Positions 16,754 to 25,550 of a stretch of 64,000 bases of DNA are shown here, piece by piece. The position numbers were made by a program, and so were the translations under genes. The number at the start of each line of letters is the position of its first letter. Position 1 is the stretch's first letter. The notes under the pieces were generated by a model. The model saw only the letters and a program-made list of their open reading frames with translations. It was not told the origin of the DNA and made no database searches. Source of the DNA: DASVNK01 sp036383895 (GTDB lineage Bacteria; Verrucomicrobiota; Verrucomicrobiia; Limisphaerales; SXQI01). The stretch spans positions 1 through 64,000 of the forward strand of contig DASVNK010000075.1 of NCBI GenBank assembly GCA_036383895.1. The letters run 5' to 3'.

Positions 16754-17395
16754 TTATGGATTGGTCGCCGCGGGCGATTTGCCGAAGTCGAAATTCACGT
16801 TTGGGGGGCGCTCGGCGCCCTGCGTCGCTTCAAAGTACGGTTTGTTCCGGAAATTGCGCAGCCCTGCGATGATCGAATTCGGGAACTGCTGGATATACGT
16901 GTTATAATCTTGCACGGCAGTATTGTATTTGCCGCGCTCCACGCTGATGCGGTTTTCCGTTCCTTCCAGTTGAGTTTGCAACCCAAGAAAATTCTGGTTC
17001 GCGCGAAGGTCGGGATACTTCTCCACGACTACCAGCAGGCGAGAGAGCGCGGAACTGAGCTGGTCTTGAGCAGCCTGGAATTTCTGCAAGGCCGCCGGAT
17101 CATCTGGTGCGCGGCTCGGATCAAGACGCACCTGGCCGACGGAAGCGCGCGCATTCACGACTTCCTGCAGTGTGCTCTTCTCGAAGTTAGCTGCGCCTTG
17201 CACGGTGTTGACGAGGTTTGGAATAAGATCTGCACGCCGCTGATACACGTTCTGCACTTGCGCCCATTGTGCATCCATGGCGTTGCTCAGCTTCACCATG
17301 TTGTTGTTCTTCCTTACGGCCCACATGCCGAAAAGCAACGCCAGGCCGATGACACCGGCCAATATCACCCCGACTGCCAAAAGTCCTTTCTTCAT
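16754..17395 (-). CDS. lemA: LemA family protein
   Basis: A 213-residue protein with a short N-terminal membrane anchor (GLLAVGVILAGVIGLALLFG) and a long alpha-helical domain. The LemA signature is clear: WAQVQNVYQRRADLIPNLVNTV, then ENRISVERGKYNTAVQDYNTYIQ and FPNSIIAG. It heads the operon lemA-TPM-TPM. LemA proteins are surface-associated scaffolds of unknown mechanism. ATG at 17395. Confidence 0.94.
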   Translation of the reverse strand: MKKGLLAVGVILAGVIGLALLFGMWAVRKNNNMVKLSNAMDAQWAQVQNVYQRRADLIPNLVNTVQGAANFEKSTLQEVVNARASVGQVRLDPSRAPDDPAALQKFQAAQDQLSSALSRLLVVVEKYPDLRANQNFLGLQTQLEGTENRISVERGKYNTAVQDYNTYIQQFPNSIIAGLRNFRNKPYFEATQGAERPPNVNFDFGKSPAATNP

Positions 17396-17544
17396 GGCGC
17401 AAAGTTGCCATTAAGCAAAACCCGCTGCAATGGGGCGGCCCTTATAATACGAGCCGATGTTTGGAACCCTTCAGCGATCCAACGGCTTACGAAAATCTTC
17501 CTTTCACCCCTTGCGCCAGTTCACCGCCCTTCTAGGATTCGTGC

Positions 17545-18318
17545 ATGAACTTGAAGGGAGTGTTCGGTGTTCTATTTCTCGCGTCTTCAGTTTTCGCGGC
17601 CAACGCGGCGGAAGAAGCGGGTTGGCGGAAAATTCCTCTGATCCAAAACGGCAAGGTCGCGCCGGATTGGGTTTTCATCGGCTACGGTCACATGGCCATA
17701 GAAGGCGAGACGTTGCGCACGGAACCGGCGCCGGAGGGTCTGGGTCTGTTGGTTTACAAAAAAGAGAAGCTTGGCAATTGCCAGATCAAGGTTGCTTTCA
17801 AGACGAAGGATGAGCGCTCCAACGCGGGCGTTTATGTGCGGATCGGCGATGGTATTCTGAACCAAACGAATAAGCCGGGGCATCCGTTTGCGCGTGATGC
17901 AAAAGGGACGCCGACCGAGGAATCGATGAAGAAAGCACAAGCTGCTGCGGATCGCGAAGAGGGACCGTGGTACGCGGTGCATCGGGGCTACGAAGTGCAG
18001 ATTGCCGGGGGCGGCGACCGTTATCATCGCACCGGCTCGATCTATTCACTGGCGCCCAGCGAAGAGGGGCCGAAAGGCCCGGGCGATTGGCAGACAATGA
18101 TCATCACGCTGGATGGGACGAGGATTTCAGTCGAACTCGACGGCAAGAAGGTCTCCAGCCTGGACACCGCGTCGCAGGATCTGCCCGAACGCAAACAGTG
18201 GCACGAACCGAAGCGCGAGCACAAACGTCCGGAAGTCGGCTACATCGGCCTGCAGACGCACGATCCGGGCGACGTGGTTTGGTTCCGCGAAGTCAGCGTA
18301 AAGCCGCTGGCGAAGTAG
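17545..18318 (+). CDS. Exported DUF1080 (3-keto-disaccharide hydrolase fold) protein
   Basis: A 257-residue secreted protein. The signal peptide (LKGVFGVLFLASSVFAANA) is followed by one DUF1080 domain: PLIQNGKVAPDWVFIG, CQIKVAFKTKDERSNAGVYVRI, YEVQIAGGGDRYHRTGSIY, DWQTMIITLDGTRISVELDG, and the ending EVGYIGLQTHDPGDVVWFREVSV. The concanavalin-like domain is abundant in Planctomycetes and Verrucomicrobiota, and some members cleave 3-keto-glycosides. Substrate here unknown. A TATAAT at 17443-17448 could be its -10 box, without a matching -35. Confidence 0.85.
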   Translation: MNLKGVFGVLFLASSVFAANAAEEAGWRKIPLIQNGKVAPDWVFIGYGHMAIEGETLRTEPAPEGLGLLVYKKEKLGNCQIKVAFKTKDERSNAGVYVRIGDGILNQTNKPGHPFARDAKGTPTEESMKKAQAAADREEGPWYAVHRGYEVQIAGGGDRYHRTGSIYSLAPSEEGPKGPGDWQTMIITLDGTRISVELDGKKVSSLDTASQDLPERKQWHEPKREHKRPEVGYIGLQTHDPGDVVWFREVSVKPLAK

Positions 18319-18351
18319 CGAACTACTTCGGCCAGCGAGACAAAATTCTGT

Positions 18352-19146
18352 TTAGCGATTGCTCAGCGAACTGCCAAAGAGTTCGTTAAAGAAATCGCGC
18401 ATGTCTTCCCAGGAACGCTTGTCGGCTTTTTCGTTATAAGCCGCGCCTTTGGAATTGTCATTCCCAGCGTTCCAATCGGTGAAGCTGTGGACGGAATTGC
18501 CGTAGGCGACAAGTTGCCAATCAACTTTCGCTTTGCGCATTTCTTCTTCGAAGGCCTGTTCTTCCGCGGGCGGCACAAACGGGTCGTCCGCGCCATGGAG
18601 CGCGAGGACCTTGCCCTTGATTTTTTTGGCGTCGTCCGGCGTCGGTGTGCCAAGGCCCCCATGGAAACTGACGACACCATCAACATCAGCGCCGGCGCGG
18701 GCCAGTTCGAGGACAGTCGTGCCGCCGAAGCAATATCCAATTGCCGCGGTCTTTTCCGCGTCGACAAATCGGCTCTTCTTTAATTGCTCGAAGCCAGCCT
18801 GCACCCGGCGGCGGAGAAGATCGCGTTCACCTTTATATTTCCCGGCGAACTGCCCGGCTTCCTGCGTGTCCTTGGGGCGAACGCCCTTGCCATAGATGTC
18901 GGCGGCGAACGCGACGTAACCGAGTTTCGCGAGCATCTCGCCGCGTTTTTTCTCGTAGTCGGTGAGGCCCTTCCATTGGTGTGCGATCAAAATTCCGGGA
19001 CGTTTATTCACGATGGAGTCGTCGTAGATCAACACGCCTTCCAACGTCGTGTCGCCTTCTTTGTATTCGACCGTTTCGGTTTTGATGGCGGCAAAGGCCG
19101 TCTGCGCCGCCAAAGAAAATGCAATGAGAGAAAGAATCGTTTTCAT
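18352..19146 (-). CDS. Exported dienelactone hydrolase family protein
   Basis: A 264-residue alpha/beta hydrolase with a signal peptide (ILSLIAFSLAAQTAFAA). The dienelactone-hydrolase triad is visible: Cys139 in GYCFGGTT, Asp188 in HGADDPFVP, and His220 in NSVHSFTDW. The Cys nucleophile in G-x-C-x-G-G distinguishes this family from serine esterases. The periplasmic location suggests a general esterase or lactonase. The ATG at 19146 follows AAGGAGCT. Convergent with the DUF1080 gene. Confidence 0.88.
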   Translation of the reverse strand: MKTILSLIAFSLAAQTAFAAIKTETVEYKEGDTTLEGVLIYDDSIVNKRPGILIAHQWKGLTDYEKKRGEMLAKLGYVAFAADIYGKGVRPKDTQEAGQFAGKYKGERDLLRRRVQAGFEQLKKSRFVDAEKTAAIGYCFGGTTVLELARAGADVDGVVSFHGGLGTPTPDDAKKIKGKVLALHGADDPFVPPAEEQAFEEEMRKAKVDWQLVAYGNSVHSFTDWNAGNDNSKGAAYNEKADKRSWEDMRDFFNELFGSSLSNR

Positions 19147-19215
19147 AGCTCCTTGTCTTTGAAGTTTAGGTGCCCCGCGCGACACCGCAAGTGGAATGGC
19201 TGACCGGTTCGGGAA

Positions 19216-19662
19216 CTAGACGTCGATCACCGGGCCGGAGCCGGTATCGGCTGGAGGTTGCGGGCGGTTTGCAGCAGGCGCAACGCGGCGCTTCTCCATC
19301 GGCGGACGTTTTTTACCCAGGAACATGTTCGCGAAGATTGAGACGATGCTGATAAGGATCGCGCCTTTGATCGCGGCCCAGAAATCGGCGACGTAGAAGT
19401 CCTTCACCAGGAACGCCACGAAATAAAGCAGCAACGCGTTGATCACTAGCGTGAAGAGGCCAAAAGTGACGATCAAGAGCGGGAGGGTCGCGATGAGCAG
19501 AATCGGGCGGAGGAAAGCATTTAGAATCCCGAGCAGCAACGACGCGGCGAGGAGTGGCACGGCGCCGTCGGCATGAATGTCATCGACGATCGAAGCAGCG
19601 ACGAGCACCCCCAGCGTCGTGACAAACCAGCGTTGCAGAAATGCTTTCGTCGCGTCGGACAT
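19216..19662 (-). CDS. Phage holin family 4-like membrane protein
   Basis: A 148-residue integral membrane protein with four hydrophobic segments (TLGVLVAASIVDDIHADG, LLLGILNAFLRPILLIATLPL, FGLFTLVINALLLYFVAFLV, AILISIVSIFANMFLG). The N-A-x-x-R-P-I-L-x-x-x-x-x-P motif followed by TFGLFTLVINAL is typical of the PF04020 family found widely in bacteria outside phages. The C-terminal tail is proline- and charge-rich. ATG at 19662 lies 10 bases after the TPR gene's stop, so the two are probably co-transcribed. There is no evidence of a nearby prophage. Confidence 0.85.
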   Translation of the reverse strand: MSDATKAFLQRWFVTTLGVLVAASIVDDIHADGAVPLLAASLLLGILNAFLRPILLIATLPLLIVTFGLFTLVINALLLYFVAFLVKDFYVADFWAAIKGAILISIVSIFANMFLGKKRPPMEKRRVAPAANRPQPPADTGSGPVIDV

Positions 19663-19672
19663 CACCGCAACT

Positions 19673-21526
19673 TCACGTGTTTCGCGCAATCTGGCGAGTG
19701 GGAATCTTCTCCAGTGCTTCGGCGAGCCATTTTTGCTGCGTCGGAAAAAGTGTTAAGGACGAAATCTTCCTTGCCGCGTTTTTCGCGTCCTCCCATCGCT
19801 GTAAATTCGAGTAAGCTTCGAACAATGCCAAATGGTAGTCGCTTGCTTCGCCGGGGGAAAGGGCGTCCGGATTCAAGCTCTCAAGGATTGCGAGCGCTTC
19901 GGAAGTCCGTTGGTTGAGCAGGAGCGCGAAAGTATGATTGAGTTTTGCGGCGAGTGAGTTCGGAAAACTTCCGATGAGTTGCAACGTAAGCTTAATCACT
20001 TCGCCCGGTTTTGTGCGATTCACCAGGAGCGCCGCCACGTAGCGATTGTGGGCGTTCACGTCCCGTGGGCGCAGAGTGTAAATGCGTTCGCTGGCCGCGA
20101 GCACTTGTTCGGCATCGCGCGCGCCGAACGCTGCTTCGAAATAGCCTTCCCAAAACGCAGCGTCACTTTCAAAGCCTTTGACGAGAGATTTGAACAGTTC
20201 GAGCGCGTGCGCGTGATATTTAAGTTTTACCAGTTCGGTGGCGACGGCAAAGCCGAGAGGCGGGATTTCATACGAACATTCCGCTGCTTTCTCAAAGGCG
20301 CGTTCGGCTGAAGAGGTGCGCTTCTCGGCGAGTTCAGCCCGGCCTTCGAGATAATAGGCGTAACCCCAGAGCGTGTCGCGGCTGGCTGATTCTTCGCGAA
20401 TTTGGAGTGCGATCGCGCGCATGCCGCCCCAGTCGCCAAGCCGTTCCAGCACCGCAGCGTAGGCCAGCCATACCTCCGGAGCTTGCGCGAAGGCCCGCGA
20501 CGTCTTCTTCAGCAGCTCGCGCGCAGCATCCAGCATCCCGAGTTGAAAATAGGCATCTGCCAATCGCACTGTTTCGCTGGAGGAAGTTGGCGCGCGCGTG
20601 AACGCCCGGGCGAGTCGGATTGCTTCCGCCTGCTGGCCGTGGCGGGCCAGAAGCATCCAGTAATTCGCGTGATCATTCGCTGTGTCCTGGTTGAGCAGGC
20701 CCAGGGATTGAAGATTTCGCAAGTAGCCATCGAGCTGGCCCTTTTCTCCGCAGGCGAACATGTGTAACCGCGTCGCGAGTTCCGTTTGCTCGCCGCTCGC
20801 GGCAGCTTTCTCCAACTCTTTCTCAGCGTCTTCAGCAGCCGCTCCATCGCCAGTCGCGCGCAACGCCAGCGCGTACAGGGGAATTTCTTTGTCCGTGAGG
20901 CGCGCCGCCGCTTGTTCGAAACGCGGCAAGAACTCGCGCATCCGGCCCTGGTGAAACAGCGCCTTCAGGTAAACCGCTTCGGCTTGAGGAGGGAGTTCGC
21001 TCTTCAGATTGGCGAGATAATAAATCGCTACATCGTGCCACTTAAATTTTTCGCAAACCTCGGCGGTCAAGCGCACATCGACCTCATTCGTCCCGGTCAG
21101 TCGCAAGAGCCAGTTCATTTGCGAAACCGCCGACCGAAACAGGTGGCGATCGGTTTTCTCCAGGTTTAACGCATTCTCCAGAAATCCGCGCAGCGCAGTT
21201 ACGTCTGCCGGATTCTGCGCCACCGCTGCCTCCCACGATTGTGCCGCGCGCATGAAGTCGCGTTGCTCCATCTGTTTGCGCGCGCTGCGTTTGAGCGACC
21301 AGTTTTGCGTCTTATCGAGTGCGCTGACTTTTACGACGGGCAGAAAATTCTTGGGCGAGGCAGTCCAGATTTTCGGAACGTAAAGCGCAGCAAAAACTGC
21401 GAGCACGAATGCCGCGCCGAACGCGAATTGGAACCAGGTGTTGAAGAGCAGCAGGCGGATGAACGGCGAATAGATCAGCGCGTTGTGCAATCGCCGCTTC
21501 AATGTCCGTCTGCCAGGGAACCCCAT
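19673..21526 (-). CDS. Membrane-anchored TPR-repeat protein
   Basis: A 617-residue protein with one transmembrane helix near the N-terminus (about 34-51, FAFGAAFVLAVFAALYVP), followed by an all-helical region with tetratricopeptide-like repeats (for example MRAAQSWEAAVAQNPADVTA, YFQLGMLDAARELL, HALELFKSLVKGF, RRDVNAHNRYVAALL-like spacing). It probably acts as a protein-interaction scaffold with the repeats outside the inner membrane. It sits between manA and the holin-like gene on the same strand. No specific partner can be named. Confidence 0.75.
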   Translation of the reverse strand: MGFPGRRTLKRRLHNALIYSPFIRLLLFNTWFQFAFGAAFVLAVFAALYVPKIWTASPKNFLPVVKVSALDKTQNWSLKRSARKQMEQRDFMRAAQSWEAAVAQNPADVTALRGFLENALNLEKTDRHLFRSAVSQMNWLLRLTGTNEVDVRLTAEVCEKFKWHDVAIYYLANLKSELPPQAEAVYLKALFHQGRMREFLPRFEQAAARLTDKEIPLYALALRATGDGAAAEDAEKELEKAAASGEQTELATRLHMFACGEKGQLDGYLRNLQSLGLLNQDTANDHANYWMLLARHGQQAEAIRLARAFTRAPTSSSETVRLADAYFQLGMLDAARELLKKTSRAFAQAPEVWLAYAAVLERLGDWGGMRAIALQIREESASRDTLWGYAYYLEGRAELAEKRTSSAERAFEKAAECSYEIPPLGFAVATELVKLKYHAHALELFKSLVKGFESDAAFWEGYFEAAFGARDAEQVLAASERIYTLRPRDVNAHNRYVAALLVNRTKPGEVIKLTLQLIGSFPNSLAAKLNHTFALLLNQRTSEALAILESLNPDALSPGEASDYHLALFEAYSNLQRWEDAKNAARKISSLTLFPTQQKWLAEALEKIPTRQIARNT

Positions 21527-21595
21527 GTCGGCATCTTACGAAGATTCGCTCTGGCTTGAAAGCGTTTTTGAGGCGGGCTAAACAAGCCAGCCAAG

Positions 21596-22579
21596 TCACT
21601 TCGCGCCCGGACGCGCCACGAGCACCTTTGCGGTAACGTTCGCTTCGATTTTCAAATTCTCCAAGCAGGCCGGCACCAGGCAAAACTGCCCCGGCTCAAG
21701 AGTAACAGGCTGGCTCTTGTGATGAATCGTCGCTGTCCCTTCGATCCCCGCGACGATGTGCGGTGCGCGCATTTCGTAATCGATCTTTCCGGGCGGGACA
21801 ATCGTCACGACTTCCACTTCGAAAAGAGGATCCTCAACCAAAGTCTGAATGTGCACATTGGCCTGCTCTGCTTCCGGTAGATCAGCACGGACAGGTTCGG
21901 GCTCGAAGTCGTTGAAATCGATACATTCGAGCGATTCTTTCACGTGCAGTTGGCGCGGCTTGCCGGCCGCATCCACTCGGTTCCAGTCGAACACGCGATA
22001 GGTGGTGTCGGAGTTCTGCTGAATTTCGAAGATGACTAAGTTCGCGCCGATCGCGTGGACACGGCCACTGGGGAGGAACATCGCATCGCCGCTTTTGACG
22101 CGGATGCGATGAAAACAATCCGCGACGCTGCCGTCTTGAATCTTGCGTTCGAATGCTGCGCGGGTGGTGCCATTGCGAAGGCCGACGTAAAGTTCGGAAT
22201 GGGCGTTCGCTTTGGTGATATACCACATTTCTGTCTTCGGCTCGCCGCCGAGCGCTGACGCCTTGGTTGCGGGAGGATGCACCTGGAGGGAAAGCTTTTC
22301 TTCCGCATCGAGAATTTTGATCAGCAGCGGGAAACGCCCATGCAGTGCCTGCGCTTGGCCCATGACCTCGCTCTGATGATGTTCCATCAGCCAGTGCAGC
22401 GTTTTTCCGGCCAATGGACCGTTTGCGATTTCGCTCTGCACATCTGTGCGATCGCAGATTTCCCATGACTCTCCGATGCGAACATTTGGCGGGAGCGGCT
22501 TGCGGTAAAGGCGCTCAATGTTGCGGCCGCCCCAGATGCGTTCCTGGAAAACTGGTTTGAAGACGAACGGGTAGAGCAT
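21596..22579 (-). CDS. manA: Mannose-6-phosphate isomerase, class I
   Basis: Interconverts fructose 6-phosphate and mannose 6-phosphate, feeding GDP-mannose and glycan synthesis. The 327-residue short form shows the zinc ligands of the cupin fold: LQVHPP (Gln and His), TEMWY (Glu), and the later GRVHAIG (His). WGGRNIE at the N-terminus and GESWEI are also family signatures. It begins 11 bases after the accA stop and is likely in the same transcript. Confidence 0.92.
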   Translation of the reverse strand: MLYPFVFKPVFQERIWGGRNIERLYRKPLPPNVRIGESWEICDRTDVQSEIANGPLAGKTLHWLMEHHQSEVMGQAQALHGRFPLLIKILDAEEKLSLQVHPPATKASALGGEPKTEMWYITKANAHSELYVGLRNGTTRAAFERKIQDGSVADCFHRIRVKSGDAMFLPSGRVHAIGANLVIFEIQQNSDTTYRVFDWNRVDAAGKPRQLHVKESLECIDFNDFEPEPVRADLPEAEQANVHIQTLVEDPLFEVEVVTIVPPGKIDYEMRAPHIVAGIEGTATIHHKSQPVTLEPGQFCLVPACLENLKIEANVTAKVLVARPGAK

Positions 22580-22590
22580 GACCGTCCAGC

Positions 22591-23553
22591 TTAGGCCGCG
22601 GCCGTTTCGCGTTCGGTGACTGCGCCATAGCGGCGGAACTTCTCGTAACGCCGCCGGAGTCGCTCTTCGGTCGAAAGGGCTTTCAGTTCCTGAAGGTTTT
22701 TCTGCAGTGTCGTTCTGAACGTCTGCGCCATCGCTTGGACATCATTGTGCGCGCCGCCGAGCGGTTCCGGCACAATCTCATCGACGAGGCCAAGCTCGAG
22801 CAAATGCTTGGCAGTAATCTTCAACGCTTCCGCCGCGCGGGGTGCAGCGGCGCGATCTTTCCACAAAATCGCCGCGCAACCCTCCGGGCTGATCACCGAA
22901 TAATATGCGTTCTCCAAAACCAGCACGCGATCTGCCACGCCGATTCCAAGCGCGCCGCCGGAACCACCTTCGCCAATAACTGCGGCGATGATTGGCACCT
23001 CGAACATCATCATCTCGCGGAGATTCACCGCGATGGCTTCGGCAATGTGGCGTTCTTCGGCGCCGATTCCGGGATACGCGCCCGCGGTGTCGATCAACGT
23101 GATAATCGGCAGACCAAATTTGTCCGCCATTTTCATCAAACGAAGGGCTTTTCGGTAGCCTTCCGGATGCGCCGAGCCGAAATTGCGTTTGATGTTTTCT
23201 TTCGTCTCGCGGCCTTTTTGCGTGCCGATCACCAGCACCTTTTCTTCGCCGAGGTATGCGAAGCCGCCCACAATCGCATGGTCATTCGAATACAGCCGAT
23301 CGCCGTGAAATTCGGAGAATCCGGTGAAGGCAATATTGAAGTAATCCAGCGAATAGGGACGGCGTGGGTGCCGCGCCAGTTGCACGCGCTGCCACGGGCT
23401 TAGGTCCGTAAAAATGTTCCGGCGCGTCTCTTCGATCTTCTTCTCGATTTGCCCAATTTCTTCCTCGAGCGAAATGCCGGGATGTTTGCGCAGGTCATCG
23501 AGTTTGCGTTGCAACTCGACGATCGGCTTCTCGAAATCGAGATAATGCTTCAT
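22591..23553 (-). CDS. accA: Acetyl-CoA carboxylase carboxyltransferase subunit alpha
   Basis: Alpha subunit of the carboxyltransferase that makes malonyl-CoA for fatty acid synthesis, working with AccD (not in this window). The 320-residue length is typical. Signatures seen: MKHYLDFEKPIVELQRKLDDL, SPWQRVQLARHPRRPYSLDY, FHGDRLYSND, the oxyanion-forming IDTAGAYPGIGAEERHIAEA, and GEGGSGGALGI. I start at the ATG at 23553; the frame extends 16 codons further without family match. Confidence 0.95.
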   Translation of the reverse strand: MKHYLDFEKPIVELQRKLDDLRKHPGISLEEEIGQIEKKIEETRRNIFTDLSPWQRVQLARHPRRPYSLDYFNIAFTGFSEFHGDRLYSNDHAIVGGFAYLGEEKVLVIGTQKGRETKENIKRNFGSAHPEGYRKALRLMKMADKFGLPIITLIDTAGAYPGIGAEERHIAEAIAVNLREMMMFEVPIIAAVIGEGGSGGALGIGVADRVLVLENAYYSVISPEGCAAILWKDRAAAPRAAEALKITAKHLLELGLVDEIVPEPLGGAHNDVQAMAQTFRTTLQKNLQELKALSTEERLRRRYEKFRRYGAVTERETAAA

Positions 23554-23601
23554 ACCAGAGCCGCTAGTGTAGGAGCTAAGCCCACCCGCCGCAACGGGCA
23601 A

Positions 23602-24264
23602 TCATTTAGCTTGAGCCGACGCGGCGGCGGTGATTCGAAAACTCTGGATCTTCGCCCAATGCTCCTTCTCATCAGAGCCCTGGTAACATTCGATGGCAAT
23701 TTTCGGCGCGCCTTCGCCGGGCAGATCGCATTCGCCCGCTTTCTTCCACTCCGCCGCGCCCTCCGGTTTGTAAAACCCAAGAACCATTCGGCGATCGATC
23801 CGCAGTTTCAGTTCAACGCGATTCTTCTCCAGCGGAATAATCGCAATGGTGCGCGCGCGATCGTTCTCCTCGCGTCCCATCACAATACTCGACCTGCCGT
23901 CGACGAGCTCCTCGCCGATTTTCACCTGGTGGCTGTCTGAATAATAAGCCACTAGATCAACCTGTTCGTATTGCTCAGTTGGTTTGTGCTCGACCGTGAT
24001 GGAAATTTCCAGCGGCTGATTCGTCTTAGGTAGTTCACGCACGAGCACATTCTTTCCGCTGTTCTCTGGACCCCACATATTGCCGCGCTGGATACGTATC
24101 TCCAGCCCATCCGCGGTTGTGCGCCAGGCGGATTTATCCTCACGGATCCAACTCCAGCCTGGCTGGAGTCGATCTTTGAAATCGTCGGAAAACAAAGCTT
24201 CCGCGGAGTAGAGCGGCGCGAGAGTGAGGGCGGCGCAGCAAATGAAAAAGAGACGACGCAACAT
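23602..24264 (-). CDS. Exported DUF1349-like (concanavalin-fold) protein
   Basis: A 220-residue secreted protein. The signal peptide (LRRLFFICCAALTLAPLYSAEA) precedes a lectin-like beta-sandwich domain: WSWIREDKSAWRTTADGLEI, MWGPENSGKNVLVRELP, YEQVDLVAYYSDSHQVKIGEE, RRMVLGFYKPEGAAEWKKAG. This ordering resembles DUF1349 domains, found alone or attached to glycoside hydrolases. No catalytic residues can be assigned. The frame stays open far upstream across the aminotransferase gene; that part is a shadow, and the ATG at 24264 begins the real protein. Confidence 0.75.
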   Translation of the reverse strand: MLRRLFFICCAALTLAPLYSAEALFSDDFKDRLQPGWSWIREDKSAWRTTADGLEIRIQRGNMWGPENSGKNVLVRELPKTNQPLEISITVEHKPTEQYEQVDLVAYYSDSHQVKIGEELVDGRSSIVMGREENDRARTIAIIPLEKNRVELKLRIDRRMVLGFYKPEGAAEWKKAGECDLPGEGAPKIAIECYQGSDEKEHWAKIQSFRITAAASAQAK

Positions 24265-24314
24265 GGGTCTACGGTTGCGGTGCGGTAAAGTGACGGCAAG
24301 AAATTTCGTCTGCG

Positions 24315-25532
24315 TCACAGGCAATTCTTCAATGCGTTGGCAAGCCGCTCGTATTGCGGCAACGAATTGTAAAGCTGCGCTGAAATCCGCAGCAGCCGCT
24401 TCGGCGGGGCCGGCCACGGAATGATCGGCACCTCGATGTTCGACTTCATGAAGAGCCATTCTTGCAGCGGATCCAGGTAGAGTGGCGTCTTTGGCGGCTT
24501 TGTTGTTTTGCCGTCGGAGATCGGAATCGAAGCGATCGAACCGATCATCGAATCCGGACAGGGCGGCTGGATTTCGAGAGCGTCGCAGAGGATCTTTCGA
24601 CCGGCGAGAGCAAGCGTGCGATTGTGCCGCATCACCTCGGCCCAGCCGCCAGGTTGAAGCCCGCCTATGAAGCCGAGCGCCGCCGGAACGGACAGCATCG
24701 CGGTGGGATCCCATGTTCCGGTCCAACCGAACTCGATTTGAAAACGAGAGCGATCTTTGCGCGGCGAATTCGCGCCATGGCTTATGACGGTGGGACGGAT
24801 TTCATGCTGGCGATCTTCACGGACGTGCAGGAGCGCCGCGCCTTTCGGAGCACAGATCCATTTGTGGCAATTACCAGTGTAATAGGACGCGCCCAGTTTG
24901 GTGAGATTCAGCGGCACCATCCCCGGCGCGTGCGCCGCATCGACAAGGACGGGGACATTGCGGGATTCCAGCTCGTGCACGATTCGCTGGAGCGGCATCA
25001 CGATCGCGGTTTGGCTGGTGACATGATCGACTAGTGCGAGGCGCGTGCGCGGAGTGACTGCGTTGATAATTGGCTGAATGATCTGGTCTTCGGTTGAAAC
25101 GGGGAACGGGATTTTCGCGATGACAACGCGGGCGCCGCTCCGCTCCGCGACGAAATCGACGACGTTGCGACAGGCGTTGTACTCGTGATCGGTGACGAGG
25201 ATCTCGTCGCCGGCCGAAAAAGTGAGTGAGCGGAGAACGGCATTCACACCGCTGGTTGCATTTCGCACGAAGACGAGGTCTTTCGGACGCGCCCCCACAA
25301 ACTTTGCGAGGCTTGCCCGCGCCTTGTCGAGGAGCGGCTCGAGTTCGCGCACCATGAATGCGACTGGTTCGCGTTCGAGGTGGATGCGCAGTTCGTTTTG
25401 ATGATCGAGAACCGCTTTTGGGCATGCGCCGAAGGACCCGTGGTTCAGGAAGGTGATCTTTGGATCGAGATGCCAGAGGCGCTGGTTGGCGGCTGGTTTG
25501 CGAAGATTAAAATTCTCGGAGTGGCTGCGCAC
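24315..25532 (-). CDS. Class V aminotransferase-fold PLP enzyme (isopenicillin-N epimerase-like)
   Basis: A 405-residue fold-type I PLP enzyme. The cofactor lysine is about residue 224 in YYTGNCHKWICAPKG, preceded by LVDAAHAPGMVPL (PLP-binding Asp about 198) and an N-terminal FLNHGSFGACPKAV. This arrangement is that of the isopenicillin N epimerase/cysteine desulfurase-like group, which includes racemases, epimerases and lyases acting on amino acids. Start is a GTG at 25532, 18 bases after the permease stop; no ATG lies near. Its place behind a GntP permease and a D-amino-acid enzyme suggests amino-acid catabolism, but the reaction is not known. Confidence 0.85.
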   Translation of the reverse strand: MRSHSENFNLRKPAANQRLWHLDPKITFLNHGSFGACPKAVLDHQNELRIHLEREPVAFMVRELEPLLDKARASLAKFVGARPKDLVFVRNATSGVNAVLRSLTFSAGDEILVTDHEYNACRNVVDFVAERSGARVVIAKIPFPVSTEDQIIQPIINAVTPRTRLALVDHVTSQTAIVMPLQRIVHELESRNVPVLVDAAHAPGMVPLNLTKLGASYYTGNCHKWICAPKGAALLHVREDRQHEIRPTVISHGANSPRKDRSRFQIEFGWTGTWDPTAMLSVPAALGFIGGLQPGGWAEVMRHNRTLALAGRKILCDALEIQPPCPDSMIGSIASIPISDGKTTKPPKTPLYLDPLQEWLFMKSNIEVPIIPWPAPPKRLLRISAQLYNSLPQYERLANALKNCL

Positions 25533-25550
25533 GGCGGTGTTATGGGTAAA

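Noticed and set aside
19216..19662. Holin-like gene as evidence of a prophage
   Set aside because: This family is common in non-phage genomes, and no other phage gene is nearby.
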